Notes: generated from the sequence alone by a model not told the origin. 26,455 bases of DNA from an uncultured Clostridia bacterium (GCA_934180065.1 CAKPRA010000027.1:1-26455); one strand, 5' to 3'; counted from the first letter of the stretch, positions 1-7,574 are shown. Made by a program: numbers and translations.

Positions 1-18
1 CTAATTGAAAAAGGCCGA

Positions 19-58
19 TTTTAAGCCTGCTAAAACTTAAATTTCAGCAGGCTTAAAA
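19..58. other. Inverted repeat (hairpin), possible terminator
   Basis: A perfect stem pairs 19-31 with 46-58 (core AAGCCTGCT against AGCAGGCTT) around a 14-nt loop. There is no clean T-tract beyond the stem on either strand, although the stem ends are themselves A/T runs. It may terminate transcription entering from outside the window or from the minus-strand gene at 199-522. Seen directly; function inferred. Confidence 0.45.
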
Positions 59-66
59 ATCATACC

Positions 67-95
67 TTGACAAATTTTAATTTGTCATTTATATT
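67..95 (+). promoter_or_regulatory. Orphan sigma-A-type promoter overlapping a palindrome
   Basis: TTGACA (67-72), a 17-bp spacer and TATATT (90-95) form a near-consensus promoter reading right. The palindrome TGACAAATTTTAATTTGTCA (68-87, two 9-bp arms around TT) covers the -35 and most of the spacer, as an operator would. No plus-strand gene follows: the transcript would meet the hairpin at 108-141 and then run antisense to the HTH gene at 199-522. The palindrome could also simply be a small hairpin. Confidence 0.5.
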
Positions 96-107
96 AATTT
101 TAGTTAA

Positions 108-141
108 AAAACATAAATAAATTTTTTCATATTTATGTTTT
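108..141. terminator. AT-only hairpin, probable terminator of the HTH gene
   Basis: A 12-bp perfect stem (AAAACATAAATA at 108-119 with its complement at 130-141) encloses a 10-nt loop. It lies 58 bp beyond the stop codon of the minus-strand HTH gene and just downstream of the orphan plus-strand promoter, so it could end transcripts from either side. The stem has almost no G/C, so its strength is uncertain. Confidence 0.45.
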
Positions 142-198
142 ATATCATAAGAAGTTTAAAGTTTACACAAACTTTTCGATGCTCTCTTATTAATTGGT

Positions 199-522
199 CT
201 AGTAGTTTTTATTTTTCAACCCTTTCATCTTCATAAAGTTTTTTAAATACTGAATTTGCTCTTTTAATTCTTCAATTCTATCTTCATAATTTTTTATAAT
301 CACCTGCAGATTTTCTCCTTGTATTAAACTTGATTGTTTTTGTTTAACTCTCTTCTTTTTTTTCTCTTTTAAAAATTCATATCCGTCGTTGGTAATTTTC
401 CAGTCATTCTTTGTATTTTTCTTCATATAACCTTGTTTTATTAAATTTTCTTTTCTGTTATAAATTGCTTGAGGCGTAATACCAAAATCTGTTGCTATTT
501 CCTTAATTTTATACATCTTCAT
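199..522 (-). CDS. Small HTH protein with C-terminal coiled coil
   Basis: A 107-residue protein. Residues 3-35 (YKIKEIATDFGITPQAIYNR) read as a helix-turn-helix, followed by a wing-like stretch with ITNDGYEFLKEK near 43-54, a lysine-rich segment, and a coiled coil at about 75-100 (YEDRIEELKEQIQYLKNFM) expected to give dimers or oligomers. The layout resembles small replication- or partition-associated DNA-binding proteins such as the DUF536 type, but I cannot confirm the family. Start: ATG at 522; a second in-frame ATG two codons later is equally possible, and the Shine-Dalgarno is weak. It has its own near-consensus promoter (583-611) and no operon partner. Role inferred: DNA binding, target unknown. 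Confidence 0.7.
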   Translation of the reverse strand: MKMYKIKEIATDFGITPQAIYNRKENLIKQGYMKKNTKNDWKITNDGYEFLKEKKKKRVKQKQSSLIQGENLQVIIKNYEDRIEELKEQIQYLKNFMKMKGLKNKNY

Positions 523-582
523 TATCTCATTGTCATTTTATTAAATACTTTATTAAAACTTTAATACTTTTTCTTTAATCAA

Positions 583-611
583 ATTCTATTTCTTTAACTA
601 ACTTTTGTCAA
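583..611 (-). promoter_or_regulatory. Sigma-A-type promoter of the HTH gene
   Basis: On the minus strand, TTGACA (611-606), a 17-bp spacer and TAGAAT (588-583). The 5' leader to the ATG at 522 would be about 55 nt. It is the best promoter match upstream of this gene. Confidence 0.65.
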
Positions 612-916
612 TCCATAACAAACTTTCCGTAGTCACTTTAACATTATGCAAAATTAATCTTTAATGCAATGTTCTATTCAATAAATCTACATTCAAATAG
701 ATTCTTAAATATTGCCCCTCGTTCGTTTAATTTTTTTTGCAATCGGTAGTAACAGTTTAGATAATTTCAATCTAATACAACTTAGATTAACTTAAATTGT
801 CAATCAGTACAAACTAATCCATACATTCGGTGGTAAATCCTCTTTTAGTTTTCCACTCCGTACTCTTTGTTTATTGAGGGGGTTCGTCGTGAGTTTCCTC
901 TGACTCAAATACAACA
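612..916. other. Noncoding stretch, no gene recognised
   Basis: No supported ORF on either strand. It holds several short interlocking inverted repeats (for example TCTAA/TTAGA around 771-786, and hairpin-forming sequence at about 868-906) and a second, poorer minus-strand promoter-like pair (TTGACA at 803-798 with TGTATT at 779-774, 18-bp spacer). The right end grades into a decayed copy of the intergenic repeat. It may be remnant DNA or a leader; I could not match it to a known riboswitch. Confidence 0.4.
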
Positions 917-970
917 CCTGTGTAATGAGTTTATATAAAAAGCGTTCTTTGCCGGTTGCCCATACAAATA
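917..970 (+). repeat. Decayed copy (E) of the intergenic repeat family
   Basis: The segment CTTTGCCGGTTGCCCATAC (947-965) matches the repeat core CTTGCTGGTCGCCCATAC of copy C with only a few transition-type differences. The AT-rich sequence before it (TTTATATAAAAAGCGTTC) parallels the arm-to-core junction of intact copies. Similarity stops just after CATACAAA, so the rest of the unit is lost. It has the same orientation as copies B and D. Confidence 0.6.
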
Positions 971-1016
971 AACCTAAATTGTTAAATAAAATTTGACAAT
1001 TTGGGTTTATTTTTTT
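966..1016 (+). terminator. Strong intrinsic terminator upstream of the antiporter gene
   Basis: A 17-bp stem (966-982 with 996-1012, one U-G wobble) and 13-nt loop end in a T-tract (1009-1016). It sits 56 bp before the antiporter start codon, with no convincing promoter in between, so it could act as an attenuator for that gene as well as a plain terminator. Hairpin and T-run are seen directly; attenuation is inference. Confidence 0.7.
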
Positions 1017-1071
1017 AATAATAGGAAAATATAAGTATTAACGTTTAATTAAATAATTGGGAAAGGAGTAT

Positions 1072-2091
1072 ATGACATATGTAAAATATTTGATATGTCA
1101 TGACTATGAAATGTTTTTACAATTAATTATAATGTTATTAGGTTTTTTATTATTGGTTAAAGGCGCGGATTTTCTGGTAAAAGGTGGTAGTGATATTGCC
1201 AAAAAATTTCATATACCTGAACTCGTAATAGGTCTTACAATTGTTTCAATTGGGACATCTTTGCCAGAGCTAATGGTAAGTGTTACAGCAGCTTTGGAAG
1301 GGCATTCTGATTTATCTATTGGAAATGTTATAGGAAGTAATATATCAAATTTATTGCTAATCTTGGGCTTATGCTCTATTATTAGAAATTTAAAATTTAA
1401 GAATGAAACAAAGTATTTTGAGAGTCCTTTTGCTATTATTGTTACAATATTGCTTTTTGTATTGGCAAATAATAATTTGATGGGACAACCTAATATGATT
1501 ACAAGAGCAGAAGGTTTCATATTACTTAGTTTATGCATTATTTTCATAATTTATAATATAATTATGTCGAAAAAAGGAGAAGAATTTGATGGGATTAGTA
1601 AAGACTTGGTTTTTATAGATACTAAAATGAGCTCTTCAAGATTTGTGATAAAGGCAATTTTGTTTATTATAATTGGAATTATATTTTTAAAATTTGGGGG
1701 AGATTTTGTTGTTAATAGCTCTACCAAAATTGCTAGAATATTAGGAATGAGCGAAAAACTAATTAGTTTAACTATTATATCAATTGCAACAAGTTTACCA
1801 GAGCTTATAACATCAATGATTGCTGCCAAAAGAGGGGAGATAGACTTAGCAATTGGAAATATAATAGGATCTTGTATTTTTAATATTTTATTGATTATTG
1901 GTACCTCAGCATTAATTAGTCCAATCAATTATTCTACAAGTTATAATAAAGATATGGTTATTTTGATAATAGCAACGGTTTTATTGGGATTATTCCCATT
2001 TATTGGAAAGAAAAATGAAATGACTAGAGCAAATGGAATATTATTTTTCGGAGGATATATTGCATATATGGCATTTTTGATTGTACAGTAA
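1072..2091 (+). CDS. CaCA-family Na+/Ca2+ antiporter (YrbG-like)
   Basis: A 339-residue polytopic membrane protein with the two inverted alpha repeats of the Ca2+/cation antiporter family. Alpha-1 shows GTSLPEL at 61-67 and GNVIGSN at 84-90; alpha-2 shows ATSLPEL at 239-245 and GNIIGSC at 262-268. The acidic residues E66 and E244 expected to bind the ion are present. The second GNxxGS motif ends in Cys268, where family members usually have Asn. About ten hydrophobic segments flank a hydrophilic central loop (about 166-190). Family role: exchange of Na+ (or H+) for Ca2+ across the cytoplasmic membrane. Start: ATG at 1072 with AAAGGAG at 1062-1068; an in-frame TTG at 1057 lies before that ribosome binding site and is not favoured. 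Convergent with rnhA, preceded by a terminator hairpin. Confidence 0.9.
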   Translation: MTYVKYLICHDYEMFLQLIIMLLGFLLLVKGADFLVKGGSDIAKKFHIPELVIGLTIVSIGTSLPELMVSVTAALEGHSDLSIGNVIGSNISNLLLILGLCSIIRNLKFKNETKYFESPFAIIVTILLFVLANNNLMGQPNMITRAEGFILLSLCIIFIIYNIIMSKKGEEFDGISKDLVFIDTKMSSSRFVIKAILFIIIGIIFLKFGGDFVVNSSTKIARILGMSEKLISLTIISIATSLPELITSMIAAKRGEIDLAIGNIIGSCIFNILLIIGTSALISPINYSTSYNKDMVILIIATVLLGLFPFIGKKNEMTRANGILFFGGYIAYMAFLIVQ

Positions 2092-2124
2092 ATTTAAAAA
2101 TTTTGTTAATATATTAATTAGTAA

Positions 2125-2166
2125 TTAATACCCCTGCGTTAATATATATTAACACAGGAGTATTAA
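2125..2166. terminator. 42-nt palindrome between convergent genes
   Basis: TTAATAC (2125-2131) through GTATTAA (2160-2166) forms a nearly perfect palindrome with two C-A mismatches and an AT-rich centre. It lies between the antiporter stop and the rnhA stop, which suggests a shared bidirectional terminator. T-tracts are poor on both sides. Confidence 0.5.
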
Positions 2167-2198
2167 GCAAATAGCAGAAAGAATAATAGTAACAAGAA

Positions 2199-2630
2199 CT
2201 AAACAGGTATAGCGTTTCTTGCCAATTCATCACATCTATTGTTAAGCTCTACAGTACTATGACCTTTTACTTTATTAAAAGTGACATCATGTATTTTTAC
2301 TAAATTATAAAGCTCTTGCCAAAGCTCTTTATTTTTTACAGGTTCATTATTTGCTGTTTTCCAACCCTTTTTCATCCAATTATATATCCATCCTTGTTTG
2401 AAGCAATTTACTACATATGCGCTGTCACTATAAATATTTACTTTGCAAGGATGTTTTAAAAGTTTTAAAGCTTCTAAAACTGCAGTAATTTCCATAATAT
2501 TATTTGTTGTATTTTTAGCTCCTCCAGAAATCTCTTTTTTTATTTCTTTATATATTAAAACACTTCCCCAACCACCAGGTCCTGGATTACCTGAGCAAGC
2601 TCCATCCGTATATATAGTAACTTCATCCAT
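2199..2630 (-). CDS. rnhA: Ribonuclease HI
   Basis: A 143-residue protein of typical RNase HI length. It hydrolyses the RNA strand of RNA-DNA hybrids (R-loops, primer removal) in the cytoplasm. The catalytic acidic set is visible: D9 in IYTDGACSGNPGPGG, E47 in NIMEITAVLEAL, D69 in IYSDSAYVV and D134 in NRCDELA, with the mobile-loop His124 in KGHS. The basic protrusion (about 85-100, WMKKGWKTANNEPVKNKELW) that helps bind hybrid in E. coli-type enzymes is present. Start ATG at 2630 has AAAGGAT upstream. The gene is monocistronic, convergent with the antiporter, and intergenic repeat A lies upstream of it. Confidence 0.95.
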   Translation of the reverse strand: MDEVTIYTDGACSGNPGPGGWGSVLIYKEIKKEISGGAKNTTNNIMEITAVLEALKLLKHPCKVNIYSDSAYVVNCFKQGWIYNWMKKGWKTANNEPVKNKELWQELYNLVKIHDVTFNKVKGHSTVELNNRCDELARNAIPV

Positions 2631-2681
2631 TTTTTATCAATCCTTTCTATTTTAGTATTGTTATATTTCAGATTTTATGAT

Positions 2682-2710
2682 ATTATAACAGTAAATTTTT
2701 AATACAACAA
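2682..2710 (-). promoter_or_regulatory. Possible rnhA promoter
   Basis: On the minus strand a perfect -10 TATAAT (2687-2682) has a weak -35 TTGTTG 17 bp upstream (2710-2705). The spacing to the rnhA start is about 50 nt. The -35 is poor, so confidence is limited. Confidence 0.4.
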
Positions 2711-2781
2711 TATATTAAACCAAAAAAAGCATTATTTTAGTTACTATTCACCGATAACTATCAGTTTTAACCAGTAGAGTA

Positions 2782-3109
2782 GGATATGTGAATATATATA
2801 TTAAAAGAAGTGACGCGCAGCTTGGGAGCTTTTAGAAAGCATTTTATAATAACCCAAACTAAAATGAGGGCACTACCGTTCTCACACCACTTTGTAAGGG
2901 CGACCAGCAAGGAACGAATTTTTAATATATATATTCACATGTCCGGCTTACTATAGTAGTTTTATATATAAAAAGGTACGTGCAGCTTGGGAGCTTTTAG
3001 AAAATATTCTAATATTACAAACTAAAACGAGGGCACTACCGCTTTCACACCATTTTGTAAGGGCGACCAGCAAGGAACGAATTTTTAATATATATATTCA
3101 CATATCCGG
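2782..3109 (-). repeat. Intergenic repeat A: head-to-tail dimer
   Basis: Two copies of a roughly 163-bp unit with its RNA-like sense on the minus strand (unit ends CCGG at 2943-2946 and 3106-3109). The outermost 25 bases at each end are exact inverted repeats (GGATATGTGAATATATATAT... at 2782 and its complement ending at 3107). The inner junction has only one arm. Conserved core blocks include GGGCGACCAGCAAGGAACG and CAGCTTGGGAGCTTTTAG. The flank TTACTATAGTAGT follows both units. AGTAGAGTA precedes the left end, as at copies B and C. Lies between rnhA and tmcAL. Confidence 0.9.
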
Positions 3110-3212
3110 ATTACTATAGTAGTAGTGAATTGTAACTAATGAAGTCAATTATAAAAGTACTACTAAACCTATTGTTTAAGTAGTTATTTTTATGAAAAAA
3201 GGGGGATGCAAA

Positions 3213-4451
3213 ATGAAAATGAACAGAGTAGTGGGCATTGTTGCAGAATATAATCCTTTTCATAATGGTCATATGTACCATTTAAGTAAAGCCAAAGAAA
3301 AATCAGGAGCACAATATAGTATATGTGTAATGAGTGGAAATTTTGTCCAAAGAGGAAATAGTTCAATCCTAAATAAATGGAAAAAGGCAGAAATGGCATT
3401 ACAAAATGGAATTGACTTAGTAATTGAACTTCCAACAATATACAGTATATCAAGTGCTGAAGGTTTTTCTTTTGGTGCAATGAAAATATTAAAGAGCTTA
3501 AACATAGTAGATGCAGTATCTTTTGGTACAGAAACAGAGGATTATGCAGTATTAAATAATATTTCAAATGTAATTTGTGATGAACCAAAGTTATACAAAG
3601 ATTTATTAAATAAAGAGCTTAAAAAGGGATTATCATTTCCTAAGGCAAGAGAAAATGCCTTAATGTTATATTTTGACAATAATGAAAGATATAATAACAT
3701 ATTAAATGCACCAAATAATATTTTAGCAATAGAGTATCTGAAATCACTAAAAAAAATCAAATCAACTATACAACCAATTCCTGTTAAAAGAGAAAAGGTA
3801 TATTATAATGATAATACTATAGTGGATGAGTTTGCAAGTGCGACAGCTATAAGAAAACTAATTTCAAATAAACAGTTTGGTGATATCAGAAAAGTTGTTC
3901 CAAAAACTACATATGAAATGCTATATAGAGAATTTGAACTTGGAAATATCGTATTAGATTTATCATGTTATGAAAAACAAATTATATATGTTCTAAGGAA
4001 TATGACAATTGAAGAAATTGCCAACTTGCCAGATGTAAATGAAGGTTTGGAAAATAGCTTAAAAAATGCAGCAAATTTTACGAATGATTTAGCGAGTTTT
4101 ATAAATGTGGTAAAATCAAAAAGATATACTCAGTCTAGAATACAGAGAATATTGATATGTGCATTACTTGGAATAACAAAAAAAGATGTTGCTATGGCTA
4201 AGAGAACAGTACCATATATAAGAGCTCTTGGTTTTAATAATAAAGGTAAAGAATTAATTTCAAGAATAAAAAAAATAAATCCAAAAGCCCCTATAATTAC
4301 ATCAGTAAAAAAATTTAAAGACTCAAATACAAATAAAGTATATAATAGATTATTAGATATTGATATTTTAGCAACAGATATATATACAATGGCGTGTAAA
4401 AATGAAGGTTTAGCAAATTTGGACTATACAAAAAACATGATAATATTATAA
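3213..4451 (+). CDS. tmcAL: tRNA(Met) cytidine acetate ligase (TmcAL, YlbM family)
   Basis: A 412-residue cytoplasmic protein of the HIGH-type nucleotidyltransferase fold. The family uses acetate and ATP to form N4-acetylcytidine at the wobble position of elongator tRNA-Met. The N-terminal GIVAEYNPFHNGH (8-20) carries the HxGH motif (17-20), followed by the family motif SGNFVQRG and, mid-protein, the FASATAIRKLI stretch. Start: ATG at 3213 has AAGGGGGA (3199-3206) at good spacing; an in-frame ATG at 3192 lies upstream of that site and would place it inside the gene. Length is normal for the family. Its acetate substrate may come from the pta-ackA pathway encoded elsewhere in the window. Followed by a 116-bp gap and the EndoQ-like gene on the same strand. 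Confidence 0.92.
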   Translation: MKMNRVVGIVAEYNPFHNGHMYHLSKAKEKSGAQYSICVMSGNFVQRGNSSILNKWKKAEMALQNGIDLVIELPTIYSISSAEGFSFGAMKILKSLNIVDAVSFGTETEDYAVLNNISNVICDEPKLYKDLLNKELKKGLSFPKARENALMLYFDNNERYNNILNAPNNILAIEYLKSLKKIKSTIQPIPVKREKVYYNDNTIVDEFASATAIRKLISNKQFGDIRKVVPKTTYEMLYREFELGNIVLDLSCYEKQIIYVLRNMTIEEIANLPDVNEGLENSLKNAANFTNDLASFINVVKSKRYTQSRIQRILICALLGITKKDVAMAKRTVPYIRALGFNNKGKELISRIKKINPKAPIITSVKKFKDSNTNKVYNRLLDIDILATDIYTMACKNEGLANLDYTKNMIIL

Positions 4452-4567
4452 TATTATAATATTTGAGATAATGTATATTATTTGCATACGGTTTTATATA
4501 AAAGCCCACACGGAAACATATTAAAATACTAAAAGAAAAAGTAATAAATAGAAAAGAGGAACTTAAA

Positions 4568-5776
4568 ATGAATGAAATTTTTGCAGATTTACATGTGCAT
4601 ATAGGAAGAAGTGAAAAGGGAAAACCAATAAAAATAACTGCAGCAAGATCTTTAAATTTTGCAAATATTGCAAAAGAATGTGCTGAAAGAAAGGGGATAA
4701 GCGTAGTTGGAATAATTGATTGTGCATCACCGTATGTAATAGAAGATATTGAAGAATTTTTAAAGACTGGGGAAGCATATGAAATTGCTGATGGAGGAAT
4801 TATTTACAAAGATAAAGTTTGCATTATTTTAGGTAGTGAAATTGAAACTGCCGAAAAAAATGATAATGGTAAAACAGGAAGTGCTCATAATTTATGTTAT
4901 TTTCCAACTTTATCAGATATAAAGGCTTTTTCAAAAGAAATGAGCACACATATAAGTAATATTACTTTAAGCTCTCAAAGAGCTGATATTTCTGCATATG
5001 ATTTGATTGATATTGTAGAAAAATACAATGGAGTTTTAATTCCTGCTCATTGTTTTACACCACATAAAAGTTTTTATGGAAATTGTACTGATAGTTTAAG
5101 AAAGATTTTTAAAGAAAAGTATGATAGAATCCCTGCAATTGAGCTAGGACTAAGCTCTGATACATTTTTAGCAGATACAATTTCAGAGCTAGAAAATAAA
5201 ACATTTTTAACAAACTCAGATGCCCATTCATTACCAAAGATTGCAAGGGAATATAATAAAATATTAATGGATGGCATTAGTTTTAAAGAGCTATTAAAAG
5301 CAATAAAAAATGAAGATGGAAGAAAGATTATAGCTAATTATGGATTAGATCCAAAACTTGGTAAATATCATAGAACTTTTTGTGAAGATTGTGGAATGCC
5401 AATTGAAGGAGAAGCTCCTGTTTTTAAATGTAACAAATGTAATGGAACTAATATAACAATGGGGGTTTATGATAGAATTGAAGTTATTAGAGATAAAAAA
5501 GAAACAAAAAGTCCAGCAATAAGACCACCTTATATATATCAAGTGCCTTTAACATTTATTCCAGGAGTAGGTGGAAAAACAATAGAAAAATTACTTTCAA
5601 ATTTCGGAACAGAAATGAATATTCTTCACAAATTATCAGAAGACGATATAGAAGGTGTTGTTGGAAGTAAAATGGCAAATATGATAGTGAATGCAAGAGA
5701 AGGAAAAGTTAACATACAATCAGGTGGTGGAGGTGTTTACGGAAAAGTAACTGTTTCACCAAAAAATAATTTATAA
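4568..5776 (+). CDS. EndoQ-like PHP-domain endonuclease (YqxK family)
   Basis: A 402-residue protein with three visible parts. The PHP metallo-hydrolase domain (about 1-260) has DLHVH (7-11), a metal-type E91 in GSEIET, H161 in PAHCF and the DAH triad at 218-220. A C4 zinc ribbon follows (C272, C275, C288, C291). A helix-hairpin-helix DNA-binding segment covers about 328-375 (IPGVGGKTIEKLLSNFG). This combination matches Endonuclease Q, which nicks DNA 5' of deaminated bases (uracil, hypoxanthine, xanthine) and abasic sites; the Bacillus homologue is YqxK. The C-terminal glycine-rich tail (385-391) is normal for the family as I recall it. AGAGGAAC precedes the ATG. Upstream of spoIIM, the order also known in Bacillus. 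Substrate range is inferred from the family. Confidence 0.85.
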   Translation: MNEIFADLHVHIGRSEKGKPIKITAARSLNFANIAKECAERKGISVVGIIDCASPYVIEDIEEFLKTGEAYEIADGGIIYKDKVCIILGSEIETAEKNDNGKTGSAHNLCYFPTLSDIKAFSKEMSTHISNITLSSQRADISAYDLIDIVEKYNGVLIPAHCFTPHKSFYGNCTDSLRKIFKEKYDRIPAIELGLSSDTFLADTISELENKTFLTNSDAHSLPKIAREYNKILMDGISFKELLKAIKNEDGRKIIANYGLDPKLGKYHRTFCEDCGMPIEGEAPVFKCNKCNGTNITMGVYDRIEVIRDKKETKSPAIRPPYIYQVPLTFIPGVGGKTIEKLLSNFGTEMNILHKLSEDDIEGVVGSKMANMIVNAREGKVNIQSGGGGVYGKVTVSPKNNL

Positions 5777-5927
5777 ATATTAACATAAATTGAAAATACA
5801 TGTATAGGCACCAGTAAAAAGATATTTATGAATTATTGAAAATATCAGTTTTTAAAGGGCTCTTTTGTAATATTAAAAAGATATACTGAATATTAATTAT
5901 GTATAAAACTTTTTAATCGGAGGAGCA

Positions 5928-6587
5928 ATGAAAAACAAAAGACGATTATATAAAAAAAAGAGCGAAATCTTTTCAATATTAGAAAATCATATAAATCAAA
6001 ACATAAAAGAATATGCAATATCATTATTAATATTTTTCATAGGAATTATAATAGGTGTAGTATTAGTAAATAGTTCAACAGCAGAAAATAAAGAAAATAT
6101 TACAGGATATATAAATGAATTTATAGGAGCTATTAAAAATAAGGAATATTCAATAGATGGAAATAAATTATTGATAAAGTCAATAGTATCTAACTTGAAA
6201 TTAGCTGTTATAATTTGGGTTGCAGGTTCAACAATTATTGGAATTCCAATAATATATGCAAGTGTAGGGTATAAAGGCGTTTGTGTGGGCTATACAGTTT
6301 CTGCAATTATAGCAACATTAGGAAAGTCTAAAGGAATAATTTTCTCAATAAGCACTTTGCTATTACAAAATATAGTTGCAATACCATGTATATTAGCTTT
6401 AACCGTGAGTTCTATTAAAATGTATAAAAATGTAATGAAGGAAAGAAATAAAGAAAATATTAAAGCAGAAATTTGTAGACACACATTATTTTCACTTATT
6501 ATGACAATTGGATTAATAATCTCATCTTTTCTAGAATATTTTTTTACAACAGTATTTTTTTGTGATATAATAATAAATTTTATGTAA
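5928..6587 (+). CDS. spoIIM: Stage II sporulation protein M
   Basis: A 219-residue integral membrane protein. A basic N-terminus (MKNKRRLYKKK) is followed by hydrophobic segments at about 27-50, 86-108, 116-135, 140-163 and 186-215, the SpoIIM/DUF95 pattern. In engulfment SpoIIM anchors the SpoIID-SpoIIP peptidoglycan-degrading complex to the mother-cell membrane. SpoIIP is encoded about 4 kb downstream in this window; spoIID is not here. Start ATG has GGAGGAGC upstream. Family knowledge predicts sigma-E control, but I could not settle on a promoter. Neighbour order EndoQ-spoIIM-xer resembles Bacillus. Confidence 0.88.
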   Translation: MKNKRRLYKKKSEIFSILENHINQNIKEYAISLLIFFIGIIIGVVLVNSSTAENKENITGYINEFIGAIKNKEYSIDGNKLLIKSIVSNLKLAVIIWVAGSTIIGIPIIYASVGYKGVCVGYTVSAIIATLGKSKGIIFSISTLLLQNIVAIPCILALTVSSIKMYKNVMKERNKENIKAEICRHTLFSLIMTIGLIISSFLEYFFTTVFFCDIIINFM

Positions 6588-6671
6588 AAAAACTATTTAC
6601 TTTTCACGAGTAATTTGATATAACATATATGGTTTATGTAAATTTTAAAAATATAAGTAAGGAGAGCTAAG

Positions 6672-7553
6672 ATGGAAAAACAAATTAACAATTTTTTAGA
6701 ATTTCTTCAAAAAGACAAGAAATTAACAGATAACACGTTACAATCATATAAAAGAGATATAAGTCAATATGAAAATTATATAGATAAAAATAATATAAAT
6801 TTTGAGAATGCAAGTGAAGATACAATTAAAGATTATTTAAACTACCTACAACAAAATGGAAAAAAGACATCAACAGTATCAAGAAATTTAGCATCAATTA
6901 GATCTTTTTACCAATATGCTGTAAGAGCAAAAGATGTGAAAGAAGATCCAACAGAAAATGTACAATCACCAAAAATAGAAAAAAGAATACCAAATGTACT
7001 ATCTGCTAAAGAAGTTGAATTATTATTAGAGCAACCGGTTGACACTGATTTAAAGGGGATTAGAGATAAAGCAATGCTAGAATTTGCATATGCAACAGGA
7101 ATGAGAGTAACTGAAATAATCTCTTTAAATTTAAAAGATGTTAATGTAAAAGAAGGTTATGTAATATGTAAAACAGGAACAAAACAAAGAACAATTCCTT
7201 TGGGAGAAATGTCAATAAAAGCTTTGAAGAATTATATAAATGAATCAAGACCATTTTTAATTAAAAGTGATGATGTTGAATCATTATTTGTAAATATTAA
7301 TGGTAAGAGATTAACAAGACAAGGATTCTGGAAAATTGTTAAATTTTATAAAGATCAAGCACATATAGAAAAGGACATAACACCTGGTGTTTTAAGACAT
7401 TCTTTTGCAACACATTTATTGCAAAATGGTGCGGATTTAAAGGCAATTCAAACAATGCTTGGTCATTCTGATATATCATCAACACAAGTATATATGCAAT
7501 TTCAAGATGAAGGTATAAGAAATATTTATAAAAAAGCTCATCCAAGAGCATAA
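6672..7553 (+). CDS. xerD: XerC/XerD-type tyrosine recombinase with altered HxxR motif
   Basis: A 293-residue tyrosine recombinase of the Xer size class, with an N-terminal SAM-like core-binding domain (about 1-90) and a C-terminal catalytic domain. Catalytic residues by position: R145 (TGMRVTEI), K171 on the beta-hairpin (KTGTKQRTIPL), R242 (VLRHSFATHLL), H265 (LGHSD) and the nucleophile Y274 (QVYMQ). The first His of the HxxR box is missing: the sequence is TPGVLRH, so residue 239 is Gly (codon GGT) instead of the usual His. Role by family: dimer resolution at dif with a partner Xer. The position next to spoIIM matches xerD (ripX) of Bacillus, but XerC versus XerD cannot be decided by eye. 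GGAGAG precedes the ATG; a terminator follows. Confidence 0.85.
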   Translation: MEKQINNFLEFLQKDKKLTDNTLQSYKRDISQYENYIDKNNINFENASEDTIKDYLNYLQQNGKKTSTVSRNLASIRSFYQYAVRAKDVKEDPTENVQSPKIEKRIPNVLSAKEVELLLEQPVDTDLKGIRDKAMLEFAYATGMRVTEIISLNLKDVNVKEGYVICKTGTKQRTIPLGEMSIKALKNYINESRPFLIKSDDVESLFVNINGKRLTRQGFWKIVKFYKDQAHIEKDITPGVLRHSFATHLLQNGADLKAIQTMLGHSDISSTQVYMQFQDEGIRNIYKKAHPRA

Positions 7554-7574
7554 AAAATTAATATAAATGTAAAG

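Noticed and set aside
830..1016. yybP-ykoY (Mn2+) riboswitch before the antiporter gene
   Set aside because: The CTTTGCC and terminator layout was suggestive, but the GGGGAGTAG segment and other conserved parts are missing, and the CTTTGCC stretch is explained by homology to the intergenic repeat.
2782..3109. CRISPR array
   Set aside because: Only two long (about 163-bp) units with near-identical content; no short direct repeats with unique spacers and no cas genes.
3190..3588. Minus-strand open frames inside tmcAL and other large genes
   Set aside because: They are shadows of the AT-rich coding strand, Leu/Ile/Phe-rich, without ribosome binding sites or family motifs.
4440..4560. Repeat fragment between tmcAL and the EndoQ-like gene
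   Set aside because: Contains CATACGG and AT-rich tracts, but no stretch long enough to match the repeat core.
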